Source: RUG11237 sp050874665 (GTDB lineage Bacteria; Bacillota; Clostridia; Lachnospirales; Lachnospiraceae). From it: 64,000 nt of DNA. Under the pieces are notes generated by a model. It searched no databases. It was given only the letters and a program-made list of their open reading frames with translations, and was not told the DNA's origin. Shown here one piece after another: positions 54,151-62,070 of the stretch. A program made the translations under genes and the position numbers. The stretch covers positions 242,572-306,571 of the forward strand of contig JBNMLC010000002.1 of NCBI GenBank assembly GCA_050874665.1, given 5' to 3'. Every line of letters begins with the position of its first letter. Position 1 is the first letter of the stretch.

Positions 54151-54942
54151 ATGAAAGTAATTATTTTAGCAGCGGGACAAGGAACCAGATTAAGACCACT
54201 CACCAATGATATTCCCAAGTGTATGGTCAAATTAAATGGAAAGAGTTTAATTGAAAGACAATTAGCATCTATTAAGGCATGTGGTGTTGCAGAAGACGAT
54301 ATATATATTTTAACTGGATATAAAGAAGAAAAATTGCATGAATTATTTCAAAATACAAAGATTCATTTTATTAGTAATCCTAAATATGAAACTACAAATA
54401 TGGTGTGTACATTGATGTGTGCAAAAGAATTATTTGAAACGGAATCCGATATTGTTGTATCTTATGGTGACATTGTATATACACCGCAGGTATTTGAAAA
54501 AGTTCTGCGTTCAAAAGAAGAACTTTCGGTTATTGTTGATAGTGGTTGGTTATCTTATTGGAGTAAAAGATGTGAAGACCCATTAAGCGATGCAGAAACG
54601 CTGATGAAAGATGAAGCAGGCTATCTGACAGAAATTGGACAGAAAACTCAGGACATTCAAAAAGTGCAGGCACAGTATATTGGGTTAATGCGCTACAAGA
54701 ACGAAGGGGTGAAAAAAGTCTTAAATATATGTAAGGAAGCAGAAAGAAGAACACAGCAAGGAAAGAGTCTTTGGCATACAGATAGGACATATGAGAAAAT
54801 GTATATGACAGATATGCTTCAGGGGTTGATAGATGAAGGAAATAAATTAAAGGCAGTAGAAATTGAGCGTGGTTGGTATGAGGTGGATTGTGAAAGTGAC
54901 TTGCGCCTTGCAGAAAGTGAATTAAAGGTAGAGATTTGTTGA
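54151..54942 (+). CDS. CTP-type nucleotidyltransferase; phosphoglutamine cytidylyltransferase candidate (Cj1416-like)
   Basis: A 263-residue nucleotidyltransferase. IILAAGQGTRLRPLTNDIPKC is the nucleotide-binding motif, followed by MVKLNGKSLIERQL, SYGDIVYTP (metal Asp) and RGWYEVDCESDLRLAE. The fold is shared by LicC phosphocholine cytidylyltransferase and Cj1416. No choline kinase or phosphocholine transferase is present, whereas glutamine-kinase-like and hydrolase-like genes are, so CDP-glutamine formation is favoured. AGGAGGT lies 7 nt before the ATG. It closes the long operon; 154 bp without a gene follow. Confidence 0.77.
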   Translation: MKVIILAAGQGTRLRPLTNDIPKCMVKLNGKSLIERQLASIKACGVAEDDIYILTGYKEEKLHELFQNTKIHFISNPKYETTNMVCTLMCAKELFETESDIVVSYGDIVYTPQVFEKVLRSKEELSVIVDSGWLSYWSKRCEDPLSDAETLMKDEAGYLTEIGQKTQDIQKVQAQYIGLMRYKNEGVKKVLNICKEAERRTQQGKSLWHTDRTYEKMYMTDMLQGLIDEGNKLKAVEIERGWYEVDCESDLRLAESELKVEIC

Positions 54943-55096
54943 CAGTCTTGCCAAGAAATTTGAAATTATTAACATACGGCACATTCCGTATATAAACGGC
55001 AACGGAAATAATGGCATTTTTATTGCTGCAAAAAAACGAAATCGTGTATAAGACATAATATATGGGGGGAGGAAGCTTGGGAAAACAGCGTGTAAT

Positions 55097-56206
55097 ATGA
55101 AGATATTAATTGTATTTGGTACTCGTCCGGAGGCGGTGAAAATGTGTCCTTTGGTATTGGAAATGAAAAAGCATAAGGAAATACAGTGTGTAGTGTGCCT
55201 TACAGGACAACATAGGGAAATGCTACAACAGGTTATGGAATGCTTTTCTATAAATGAAGATTACAATTTGCAAATTATGAAAGAAAATCAAACATTAACA
55301 GGTATCACTACTTCCATATTAGAAGGTTTGGAGCCGATTTTACAGGAAGAAAGACCGGATATGGTTCTTGTTCATGGTGATACTACCACTTCTTTTGCAG
55401 CAGCATTAGCATGTTTTTACCAAAAGATTCCGGTAGGTCATGTGGAGGCGGGACTTCGGACAGGAAATATGTATTCACCTTATCCGGAGGAAATGAATCG
55501 CAGTATCACAGCTCAATTGGCATCGTACCATTTTGCTCCTACAGTATTAAACAAGGAGAATTTAAGCAAGGAAAATATTAAAGACAATGTATATGTGACT
55601 GGAAATACGGTGATTGATTCTTTTGCCACTACGGTGCAAGTTGGGTATCATTATCATAATCCTGAATTACAAAATTTAGACAAACAAGAAAAAAAAATAA
55701 TCTTAGTGACAGCACATAGAAGAGAAAACCTGGGAGAACCGTTGAAAAATATATGTAGGGCATTGAAGCGAATTGTAGAGGCTGAAAAAAATGTGATAAT
55801 TGTGTATCCGGTTCATATGAATCCCAGAGTACGGGAAACGGTGGAGGAGTGTATTTCTCACCATGAAAGGATTGTATTAACAGAACCGTTAGATGTACCG
55901 GACATGCATAATCTTATGGCAGAGAGTTATTTAGTATTAACGGATTCTGGCGGCTTACAGGAAGAAGCACCGGCACTTGGTAAGCCGGTGTTGGTAATGC
56001 GCACAGAAACGGAACGACCGGAGGCTGTAAAGGCGGGAACGGCAAAATTGGTAGGAACAGAAGAAATGGAAATTTATCGTGAAGTTATGGTGCTATTGTC
56101 AGATCGTTTCGCATATGAGAGAATGGCAAAAGCGGTGAATCCCTATGGAGATGGTCATGCATCGGAACGTATTGTGCAAATTATATTGGGAAAAAAGCAA
56201 AAGTAG
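55097..56206 (+). CDS. wecB: Non-hydrolysing UDP-N-acetylglucosamine 2-epimerase (WecB/MnaA)
   Basis: A 369-residue GT-B fold enzyme interconverting UDP-GlcNAc and UDP-ManNAc. ILIVFGTRPEAVKMCPLV, HGDTTTSFAAALA, HVEAGLRTGNMYSPYPEEMNR, VTAHRRENLG, and TDSGGLQEEAPALGKPVLVMR with TERPEAVKAG are all conserved. It supplies ManNAc for teichoic acid or flagellar glycan. The 154-bp upstream gap has a possible TTGCTG-N18-TATAAG promoter (55023-55052). The start ATG has no good Shine-Dalgarno; the GGGGGAGGAAG lies over 20 nt upstream. Confidence 0.93.
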   Translation: MKILIVFGTRPEAVKMCPLVLEMKKHKEIQCVVCLTGQHREMLQQVMECFSINEDYNLQIMKENQTLTGITTSILEGLEPILQEERPDMVLVHGDTTTSFAAALACFYQKIPVGHVEAGLRTGNMYSPYPEEMNRSITAQLASYHFAPTVLNKENLSKENIKDNVYVTGNTVIDSFATTVQVGYHYHNPELQNLDKQEKKIILVTAHRRENLGEPLKNICRALKRIVEAEKNVIIVYPVHMNPRVRETVEECISHHERIVLTEPLDVPDMHNLMAESYLVLTDSGGLQEEAPALGKPVLVMRTETERPEAVKAGTAKLVGTEEMEIYREVMVLLSDRFAYERMAKAVNPYGDGHASERIVQIILGKKQK

Positions 56207-56224
56207 AGTGAGGAGCCAAAGTCT

Positions 56225-57325
56225 ATGAATTTATCCATTTGTATCATAACAAAAAATGAATCAGTAAGTTTAGAACGTTGTTTACGGTCATTTCAATCTA
56301 ATGATGTGGAACTGGTGGTAGTTGACACGGGTTCCACGGACAATACCAGGGAAATGGCTGCGCAGTATACTACTAAAATCTATGATTTTTCATGGTGTGA
56401 TGATTTTGCAGCAGCAAAGAATTATGCGATACAAAAGGCAAGCCATGATATGGTGATGGTGGTAGACAGTGATGAATACATAGTAAATTTTGATGAGAAA
56501 GAATTGGCTTTATCTCTCGAAACACATGGTAATTGTGTTGGAAGGATCCGACGGATAAATCTTCTTACAAGAAATGGTGAAACACAGCGTATGAAGGAAT
56601 GGGTGAATCGCATTTTTAACCGCCGTTTTTTTCATTATGAGGGCAGAATTCATGAGCAGATTGTACCGGGCAGTGTGTTTGAAATGGAAAATCCGGTGCG
56701 TTCTACAAATGTAGATAAATATCAGACCTATCAGACAAGTGTGGAAATGGAACATGACGGTTATAACGGTGATGAAGAAACAAGAAGGCAGAAGGCATAT
56801 CGTAATATAAATTTGTTGAAAAAGGAATATGAACACAAACCGGAAGATACTTATGTAATATACCAGCTTGGCAAGGGATATTATATGGCTGGTGATTATG
56901 AAGCAGCAGTCCACTATTTTGATATAGCATTAACACATGATGTGGATCCTAAATTAGAGTATGTAATTGACATGGTGGAGACCTATGGATATGCACTGTT
57001 ACAGCTAAATCGTCCAGATATAGCAATTCTTCTGGAAGGTGTGTACAATGAGTTTGGTGATAGTGCAGACTTTCAATTCCTGATGGGTCTCATTTATATG
57101 AATAATGCTATGTTTGAACAGGCGGTTGCAGAGTTTATGAAAGCTACAAAGCATAAAGATTGCAGAGCAGAAGGAGTAACTTCCTATCTCAGTTATTATA
57201 ATGCGGGTGTGATTAGAGAATGCCTTGGCGATGTAAAGGGAGCAAAAGAATTTTACAGGCAATGTGGCAATTATTTGAAAGCGCAAAAGAGATTAGGGAA
57301 ATTAGATGATACAAGGGTTTGTTGA
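56225..57325 (+). CDS. GT2-TPR glycosyltransferase (SunS-like)
   Basis: A 366-residue protein. The GT2 domain (1-about 180) has LSICIITKNESVSLERCLRS, VDTGSTDNT, DFAAAKNYAI and VDSDEY. The C-terminal half is TPR-like (YQLGKGYYMAGDYEAAVHYF and QFLMGLIYMNNAMFEQAVAEF). This layout is that of SunS-type transferases, which glycosylate proteins or peptides, and is also found in flagellar loci. It follows wecB by 18 bp and probably forms an operon with it. Confidence 0.87.
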   Translation: MNLSICIITKNESVSLERCLRSFQSNDVELVVVDTGSTDNTREMAAQYTTKIYDFSWCDDFAAAKNYAIQKASHDMVMVVDSDEYIVNFDEKELALSLETHGNCVGRIRRINLLTRNGETQRMKEWVNRIFNRRFFHYEGRIHEQIVPGSVFEMENPVRSTNVDKYQTYQTSVEMEHDGYNGDEETRRQKAYRNINLLKKEYEHKPEDTYVIYQLGKGYYMAGDYEAAVHYFDIALTHDVDPKLEYVIDMVETYGYALLQLNRPDIAILLEGVYNEFGDSADFQFLMGLIYMNNAMFEQAVAEFMKATKHKDCRAEGVTSYLSYYNAGVIRECLGDVKGAKEFYRQCGNYLKAQKRLGKLDDTRVC

Positions 57326-57360
57326 GAAGTTGGGAATAAGAAACTATGGAGTGTCGGTGA

Positions 57361-57507
57361 GTGATTAAGAGCTATGCATATAATAAAGAAGCACAACCTT
57401 CTCCGTATATGAATTTTCTTGAAGAAAAGAATACGCTCGTATTGCAAAAAGTGTGGGTATATACAAAATCACAAAAAGAAACCATGAAAAACTGTATAAA
57501 TTTTTAA
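57361..57507 (+). pseudogene. Possible 48-residue ORF or gene remnant in a 339-bp gap
   Basis: The gap 57326-57664 holds one protein-like stretch from GTG 57361 to the stop at 57507 (KSYAYNKEAQPSPYMNFLEE). Its composition is more protein-like than random AT-rich DNA, but it lacks a recognisable family and has a poorly spaced GGAG. It may be a relic of a deleted gene. The other frames of this gap look non-coding. Confidence 0.25.
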
Positions 57508-57581
57508 AAAAAATTGAATTCATGAAAATATGTAACAAAGTAATGCGGATTTTTATGCGGCATTTTCTCACAGTGGGATTC

Positions 57582-57610
57582 TTGTTCCTAGAGAAGCTCT
57601 GTGCTATAAT
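57582..57610 (+). promoter_or_regulatory. Sigma-A promoter with extended -10, upstream of repeat protein
   Basis: TTGTTC (57582-57587), a 17-nt spacer, TATAAT (57605-57610) preceded by TG at the extended -10 position. The start codon is 55 nt downstream. Confidence 0.75.
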
Positions 57611-57664
57611 CAATTTACTAATTCAAGGAAACAAGATAATATCACAGAGAGGCGGAAGTGCTAT

Positions 57665-58207
57665 ATGACAGATTCGGAAAAATTAAGTTTTCTTGTAGAG
57701 GCGGTGGCACGGCAAGAAAAGAAAATGGACTCACTCGAGAAAAATTTAAAGGAAGAAATTCAAGGAGTGAGGGGCGACCTAAAGGAAGAAATTCAGGGAG
57801 TAAGGGGTGAACTAAAGGAAGAAATTCAAGAGGTGAGGTGCGAACTAAAGGAAGAAATTCAAGGGGTAAGGGGCGAACTAAAAGAAGAAATTCAAGGGGT
57901 GAGAAGTGAACTAACGGAAGAAATCCAAGGAGTAAGGGGTGAACTAAAGGAAGAAATTCAAGGAGTAAGGTGCGAACTAACGGAAGAAATTCAAGAAGTA
58001 AGGGGCGAACTAAAAGAAGTACAGGAAGATGTGTCGGATATTAAGTTAGTAATAGAGAATGAAATTCGCAGGAATATTTCTATTATTGCGGAGGGACATC
58101 TGGATTTGAGCAGAAAACTCGATGAAGCTATAAAGGGGAATCAGGAAAGAGAGACCTTTATGATTCGTTTAAATGCATTAGAAACTTATGTAAAACTTCA
58201 CTCATAG
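57665..58207 (+). CDS. Coiled-coil protein with eight 11-residue repeats
   Basis: A 180-residue protein. After an N-terminal helix (SEKLSFLVEAVARQEKKMDS), residues 28-115 are eight tandem copies of an 11-residue unit (consensus LKEEIQGVRGE), followed by a non-repeat helical tail (DVSDIKLVIENEIRRNISII and RLNALETYVKL). Eleven-residue (hendecad) periodicity predicts a long, nearly straight coiled coil. No signal or membrane segment is seen. The function is unknown. It has its own sigma-A promoter, so it need not belong to the glycan operons. The first ATG is 57665. Confidence 0.75.
   Translation: MTDSEKLSFLVEAVARQEKKMDSLEKNLKEEIQGVRGDLKEEIQGVRGELKEEIQEVRCELKEEIQGVRGELKEEIQGVRSELTEEIQGVRGELKEEIQGVRCELTEEIQEVRGELKEVQEDVSDIKLVIENEIRRNISIIAEGHLDLSRKLDEAIKGNQERETFMIRLNALETYVKLHS
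57746..58009 (+). repeat. Eight in-frame tandem 33-bp repeats
   Basis: 264 bp = 8 x 33 bp encoding the hendecad unit. Copies differ by a few bases (mostly GGAGTAAGGGG/GGGGTGAGG variants). No spacer lies between them. Copy number could vary by slippage or recombination without frameshift. Confidence 0.95.
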
Positions 58208-58222
58208 AAGCTGTCATATACA

Positions 58223-58295
58223 GCTCGTAATAGCAATAGAAGCTGTCAGAGATGTTAAAAATTCTGCTCTGGCAGCTTCCGTTGCTGTTACGGGC
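58223..58295. repeat. Long imperfect inverted repeat after the coiled-coil gene
   Basis: Arms 58223-58251 and 58267-58295 pair over 29 positions with one mismatch and a few G-T pairs, around a 15-nt loop. GAAGCTGTCA occurs twice (58207-58216 and 58239-58248). There is no T-run after it. It could be a terminator, a REP-like palindrome or a small non-autonomous element. The rest of the 289-bp gap up to 58496 shows only the promoter-like element below. Confidence 0.7.
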
Positions 58296-58398
58296 GTTCT
58301 GCCAGAAAGATTATGCATACATTCTGGAATTTAAGGTTCATGATGAGGAGAAATACTACAGAATTAATTGAAAAAAGAATAAATATGTGCTTAATCTC

Positions 58399-58426
58399 TA
58401 ATCGAGAAACCACTTTTTGACGATAT
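58399..58426 (+). promoter_or_regulatory. Sigma-28-like promoter upstream of CgeB-like gene
   Basis: TAAT (58399-58402), a 16-nt spacer, GACGATAT (58419-58426). The start codon is about 70 nt downstream. Spacing is one longer than consensus. Confidence 0.45.
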
Positions 58427-58496
58427 GATAATATGTTGAGCTGAAATAGCAAAACAACATAGAAAATAATTAGAATCAAATTGAGGAGAAAAGTGC

Positions 58497-59681
58497 ATGC
58501 AGGAAAAATCCATTCTCATCTGCCGTTACCAAAGCATTTGTGAGCCGGATGTAATAGACGGTTTTCGAAGAAATGGTTATAGAGTAGATGAATTCAATGA
58601 AAAAATGAAAGAACCAGATTATGATACCGTATATTTGAAAAAATTATCAGAAGTAATTCTAGCTGAAGGTTACGAATTTATTTTTTCTATCAATTTTTTT
58701 CCGATTGTTTCTAAGTTGTGCAATGTGTTAAAAATTCCATATGTTTGCTGGCTGGTGGACAGTCCTGTTTTTCAGATGTATTCTGAATCAGTAAAAAATG
58801 AATATAATCGCATTTTTATATTTGACAGAGCATTGTACCAACAGTTTTATCCCAAAAATCCAAAAGGAATATTTTATCTGCCCCTTGCTACGAATACAGA
58901 ACATTGGGATAACGTTTGCAGGGAAATGACAGCTGCAGAGCGGGGAAGATATACGTCAGAGATATCTTTTATCGGTTCCTTATATACAGAAAAATGTCCA
59001 TATAATGAAATAAAGATGATACCAGAATATTTGCAGGGATATTTAGAGGGAATTATGGCGGCACAGCTGAAAATTTATGGTTATAATTTTTTGGCGGAAG
59101 TACTAACCCCGGAAATTATAGAACAATTTAAAGAAACAGTCAGTTGGGAAACAGCCCCAGAAGATTATGAGATAGATGATTCCATGTTTATTGCGGATGA
59201 GTATCTTGGAGTGAAAGTATCAGAAATGGAGCGTATACAGGTGTTAAATATGTTGGCGGAACATTTTCCAGTGCATTTCTATACGCAGAGCGACACTTCA
59301 ATGTTACAAAATGTGATTAATTGCGGAAGTGCAGAATCACGTTTTGAAATGCCGAAAATCTTTCATTGCAGTAAGATTAACTTAAATCCTACAGCGAAAA
59401 GTATCAAAACGGGAATTTCGCAACGCATCTGGGATATTATGGGGGCAGGAGGATTTTTGATTTCAAATTATCAGACAGAGCTTCCGGAATATTTTGAACT
59501 GGGAACAGAAGTAGAAACTTATGGAAGTTTAGAAGAATTAGAAGATAAGTGCAGGTATTATTTAGAACATGAGGATGTCAGAAAGAAAATTGCAAGAAGG
59601 GGTTATGAAAAGGTAAAACGCTATCATACATATGAAATAAGGATTCAGGAAATGTTGAAAATATTAAAGCAAAGTTTTTAG
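58497..59681 (+). CDS. CgeB-like glycosyltransferase (DUF3880 type), second copy
   Basis: A 394-residue paralogue of the protein at 13145, with the same blocks: FIFSINFFPIVSKLC, WLVDSPVFQMYS, ISFIGSLYTEKCPYN, YLQGYLEGIMAAQLKIYG, SKINLNPTAKSIKTGISQR, RIWDIMGAGGFLISNYQTE and KRYHTYEIRIQEM. The two copies sit at opposite ends of the island. It is followed after 9 bp by a small helical protein. Like its paralogue it has no export signal and should act on cytoplasmic flagellin or precursor. Confidence 0.83.
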   Translation: MQEKSILICRYQSICEPDVIDGFRRNGYRVDEFNEKMKEPDYDTVYLKKLSEVILAEGYEFIFSINFFPIVSKLCNVLKIPYVCWLVDSPVFQMYSESVKNEYNRIFIFDRALYQQFYPKNPKGIFYLPLATNTEHWDNVCREMTAAERGRYTSEISFIGSLYTEKCPYNEIKMIPEYLQGYLEGIMAAQLKIYGYNFLAEVLTPEIIEQFKETVSWETAPEDYEIDDSMFIADEYLGVKVSEMERIQVLNMLAEHFPVHFYTQSDTSMLQNVINCGSAESRFEMPKIFHCSKINLNPTAKSIKTGISQRIWDIMGAGGFLISNYQTELPEYFELGTEVETYGSLEELEDKCRYYLEHEDVRKKIARRGYEKVKRYHTYEIRIQEMLKILKQSF

Positions 59682-59690
59682 GAGGAACAA

Positions 59691-60068
59691 ATGGAACCAA
59701 CAAGAGAACAAGTACTAGAAGCAATTCATGGAATACGTGAATATGATACGAAACTAATTGCAGCATGTGAAGATATTATAGGAGATTTAAAGACTGGAAG
59801 CATAACACTTTTATCTAAGGTGATGCAAAATATTATTCAAGGGATTAATTGGACGGTAGAGGTGCTAAACAGAACGATGGATACTTTTAATGAAGGAAAA
59901 GAAAGATTGAATAAAGAAGAACTGAATTCTGCCCTGGTAAGCTTCAGCACAGCATACGAAACAGGTGATTGTGGTAAGGTGGCAGAGGCTGTACAAAACG
60001 CAATTATTCCATTTTTACAAAAAGTGTGCAGTGCAGGGGAAGAAATCTTGCAAAACACGCATAATTGA
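59691..60068 (+). CDS. Small helical protein next to CgeB-like transferase
   Basis: A 125-residue all-helical protein (YDTKLIAACEDIIGDLK, then NIIQGINWTVEVLNRTM and ALVSFSTAYETGD with a final helix). I recognise no characterised family. Its size, helical build and place beside a glycosyltransferase recall the 81-residue protein at 11067. It starts behind AGGAGG and overlaps the ilvE promoter at its 3' end. An accessory role in glycosylation is inferred from position. Confidence 0.7.
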   Translation: MEPTREQVLEAIHGIREYDTKLIAACEDIIGDLKTGSITLLSKVMQNIIQGINWTVEVLNRTMDTFNEGKERLNKEELNSALVSFSTAYETGDCGKVAEAVQNAIIPFLQKVCSAGEEILQNTHN

Positions 60069-60076
60069 TGTATAAT
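60048..60076 (+). promoter_or_regulatory. Sigma-A promoter of ilvE
   Basis: TTGCAA (60048-60053), a 17-nt spacer, TATAAT (60071-60076). It lies across the end of the upstream gene and gives an ilvE leader of about 105 nt. Confidence 0.8.
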
Positions 60077-60189
60077 TATCAACAAAGAAATCTGCCGAAA
60101 GATAGTGTGGAGCACTGTATGAAAATTTTTAAGCGACAGAAATTGAAATACAACAGGTAGAGCTGCTTTGCAGCGGAATGGAGGATATT

Positions 60190-61215
60190 ATGGAAAAGAA
60201 AAATATTGACTGGTCCAATCTTGGTTTTGGTTATATGGAAACAGATTACCGTTATGTGTCAAATTACAAAGATGGTGCATGGGATGAAGGCAGTTTAACA
60301 ACAGATTCCATGATTACAATCAGTGAATGTGCAGGTGTATTACAGTATGCACAGACAGTCTTTGAAGGTTTAAAGGCATATACAACAGAGGATGGTCATA
60401 TCGTAACTTTCCGCCCGGATTTAAATGCAAGCCGTCTTGCAGACTCAGCAAAAAGATTGGAAATGCCAGTATTTCCGGAAGAAAAATTTATCGAGGCAAT
60501 TGTAAAGGTAGTAGAAGCTAATGCAGCTTATGTTCCACCATTCGGCTCTGGAGCAACACTTTATTTAAGACCATACATGTTTGGCAGCAATCCCGTAATT
60601 GGAGTAAAGCCTGCAGCAGAATATCAGTTCAGAGTTTTCTGCACTCCGGTAGGACCGTACTTTAAGGGTGGTGCTAAGCCGATTACGATTCGTGTGAGTG
60701 ATTTTGACCGTGCAGCACCAAACGGAACAGGACACATTAAAGCAGGATTAAATTATGCCATGAGTTTACATGCAATCGTGTCTGCACATGCAGAAGGCTT
60801 TGATGAAAATATGTATTTAGATTCTAAGACCAGAACAAAGGTAGAAGAAACAGGTGGTGCAAACTTCTTGTTTGTAACAAAGGATAATAAAATTGTAACA
60901 CCAAAATCAAACAGCATTCTTCCATCTATTACACGTCGCTCGTTGGTATATGTTGCAAAAGAATACTTAGGATTAGAAGTAGAAGAGAGAGAAGTATTCT
61001 TTGATGAAGTGAAAGATTTTGCAGAATGCGGACTTTGTGGAACTGCAGCAGTTATCTCACCGGTAGGTAAAATTAATGATCACGGAAAAGAAATTTGTTT
61101 CCCAAGTGGAATGGAAAAGATGGGTCCGACCACACAGAAACTATATGAAACCTTAACGGGAATCCAGATGGGTAAAATTGAAGCTCCAAAAGGCTGGATT
61201 AAGGTAATTAAATAA
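60190..61215 (+). CDS. ilvE: Branched-chain amino acid aminotransferase IlvE
   Basis: A 341-residue class IV PLP aminotransferase transferring the amino group between glutamate and branched-chain 2-oxo acids. FEGLKAYTTEDG, FRPDLNASRLADSAKRL, the PLP lysine in HIKAGLNYAMS, and VEETGGANFLFVTKDNKIVTP followed by GLCGTAAVISPVG are diagnostic. The ATG at 60190 (GGAGG 5 nt upstream) is chosen over the ATG at 60178. It is a housekeeping gene with its own sigma-A promoter and marks the right boundary of the glycosylation island. Confidence 0.95.
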   Translation: MEKKNIDWSNLGFGYMETDYRYVSNYKDGAWDEGSLTTDSMITISECAGVLQYAQTVFEGLKAYTTEDGHIVTFRPDLNASRLADSAKRLEMPVFPEEKFIEAIVKVVEANAAYVPPFGSGATLYLRPYMFGSNPVIGVKPAAEYQFRVFCTPVGPYFKGGAKPITIRVSDFDRAAPNGTGHIKAGLNYAMSLHAIVSAHAEGFDENMYLDSKTRTKVEETGGANFLFVTKDNKIVTPKSNSILPSITRRSLVYVAKEYLGLEVEEREVFFDEVKDFAECGLCGTAAVISPVGKINDHGKEICFPSGMEKMGPTTQKLYETLTGIQMGKIEAPKGWIKVIK

Positions 61216-61233
61216 ATTGAAATTTGTGGAGAC

Positions 61234-61345
61234 GTGATGTGACAAGGGGCTGAAGAAATGGTGTGATATCCTTCGGAAAGCAGGTGAATGTTTCCCGGAG
61301 GGTACCAAATCCTTTCGTCTGTTCATTGGCACATCACTCTTTTCT
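61234..61345 (+). ncRNA. Candidate structured RNA or long-stem terminator downstream of ilvE
   Basis: In the 372-bp gap 61216-61587, GTGATGTG (61234-61241) pairs with CACATCAC (61330-61337) and CAA (61243-61245) with TTG (61326-61328). Inside, 61270-61279 pairs with 61291-61301 (one bulge). TCTTTTCTCT follows the outer stem. The layout suggests a folded RNA closed by a long-range stem. It matches no riboswitch I know. The remaining gap to 61587 shows a TGTAAC (61518-61523) typical of ECF -35 elements. Confidence 0.35.
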
Positions 61346-61587
61346 CTGCAAAATACTGCTTATTATGCTTCTGATTTTCAAGAATATGAAATCAAAATAC
61401 AGTTCTGTATGTCATAGTATTAGGGATTTTCTTTTATTCTGTTATGTCTAAAACTTCAATTTCTGTAATTTTCCCATATGTATTTTTCAATCTGATAACA
61501 AATTTTTTGAAGGAAACTGTAACGAATCTTAAATAAAAAGCATTAATGAATAGAATGCTGAAACAATAAAAGAAAGGGGGCGAAGGA

Positions 61588-62070
61588 ATGCAGTCAATGG
61601 ACGAAATTTACCAGACTTATGCCAGGACAGTATACAAATATTTGTTGTCAAAGATACATAATGAAGACATTGCTGAAGAGTTAACGCAGGAAACATTTTA
61701 TCAGGCAGTCAAAAGTGTGGATCGATTTGATGGGAAATGTAAATTGTCCACCTGGCTTTGTGCAATCGCCAAAAATCAATTACTGGTATATCAAAGAAAG
61801 CATCCAATCGAGGAAGCGATAGAGGATAATATAGAGCTTCCGGGAACAAGCGTAGAAGCGGAAGTTTTTAGTGAAGTGCGGCGGGTAGAGCTTATGAAAA
61901 AACTGCATATGTGTCCTGAGCCTTTTCGGGAGATTTTATATCTTCGGATTTTCGGAAGTCTGTCCTTTAAAGAAATTGGTGAGATTATGGGAAAGACGGA
62001 GAACTGGGCACGAGTGAACTTTTATAGAGCCAAAGAAAGATTAAAAAAGGAGATTGGAAAGAATGAGTAA
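61588..62070 (+). CDS. ECF-type RNA polymerase sigma factor
   Basis: A 160-residue sigma factor with region 2 (YKYLLSKIHNEDIAEELTQETFYQAV, then KLSTWLCAIAKN) and region 4 (PEPFREILYLRIFGSLSFKEIGEIMGKTENWARVNFYRAKERL split over the helix-turn-helix). Regions 3 and 1 are missing, as in all ECF factors. It overlaps its probable anti-sigma factor. A TGTAAC at 61518 may be part of an autoregulated promoter. The inducing signal is unknown. Confidence 0.92.
   Translation: MQSMDEIYQTYARTVYKYLLSKIHNEDIAEELTQETFYQAVKSVDRFDGKCKLSTWLCAIAKNQLLVYQRKHPIEEAIEDNIELPGTSVEAEVFSEVRRVELMKKLHMCPEPFREILYLRIFGSLSFKEIGEIMGKTENWARVNFYRAKERLKKEIGKNE

Noticed and set aside
54151..54942. LicC-type phosphocholine cytidylyltransferase
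   Set aside because: No choline kinase or phosphocholine transferase in the window; the genes around fit CDP-glutamine formation better. It stays as the fallback.
54939..54967. TTGACA at 54939-54944 as a promoter for wecB
   Set aside because: No acceptable -10 lies 16-18 nt downstream; a weaker pair nearer the gene is more likely.
57453..57668. 71-residue open frame before the repeat gene
   Set aside because: It runs through the sigma-A promoter, has no Shine-Dalgarno, and its composition is that of translated AT-rich non-coding DNA.
57746..58009. Direct repeats considered as a CRISPR array
   Set aside because: The units are contiguous with no unique spacers and lie in one open frame as an 11-residue protein repeat.
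61270..61310. T-box or SRP RNA at GGAAAGCAGG / GGGTACC
   Set aside because: Only short resemblance: the T-box core with ACCGCG and the SRP tetraloop region are not present, and the position does not fit either.
61263..61451. 62-residue open frame after ilvE
   Set aside because: It overlaps the folded RNA region, starts without a ribosome-binding site and has no protein-like pattern.
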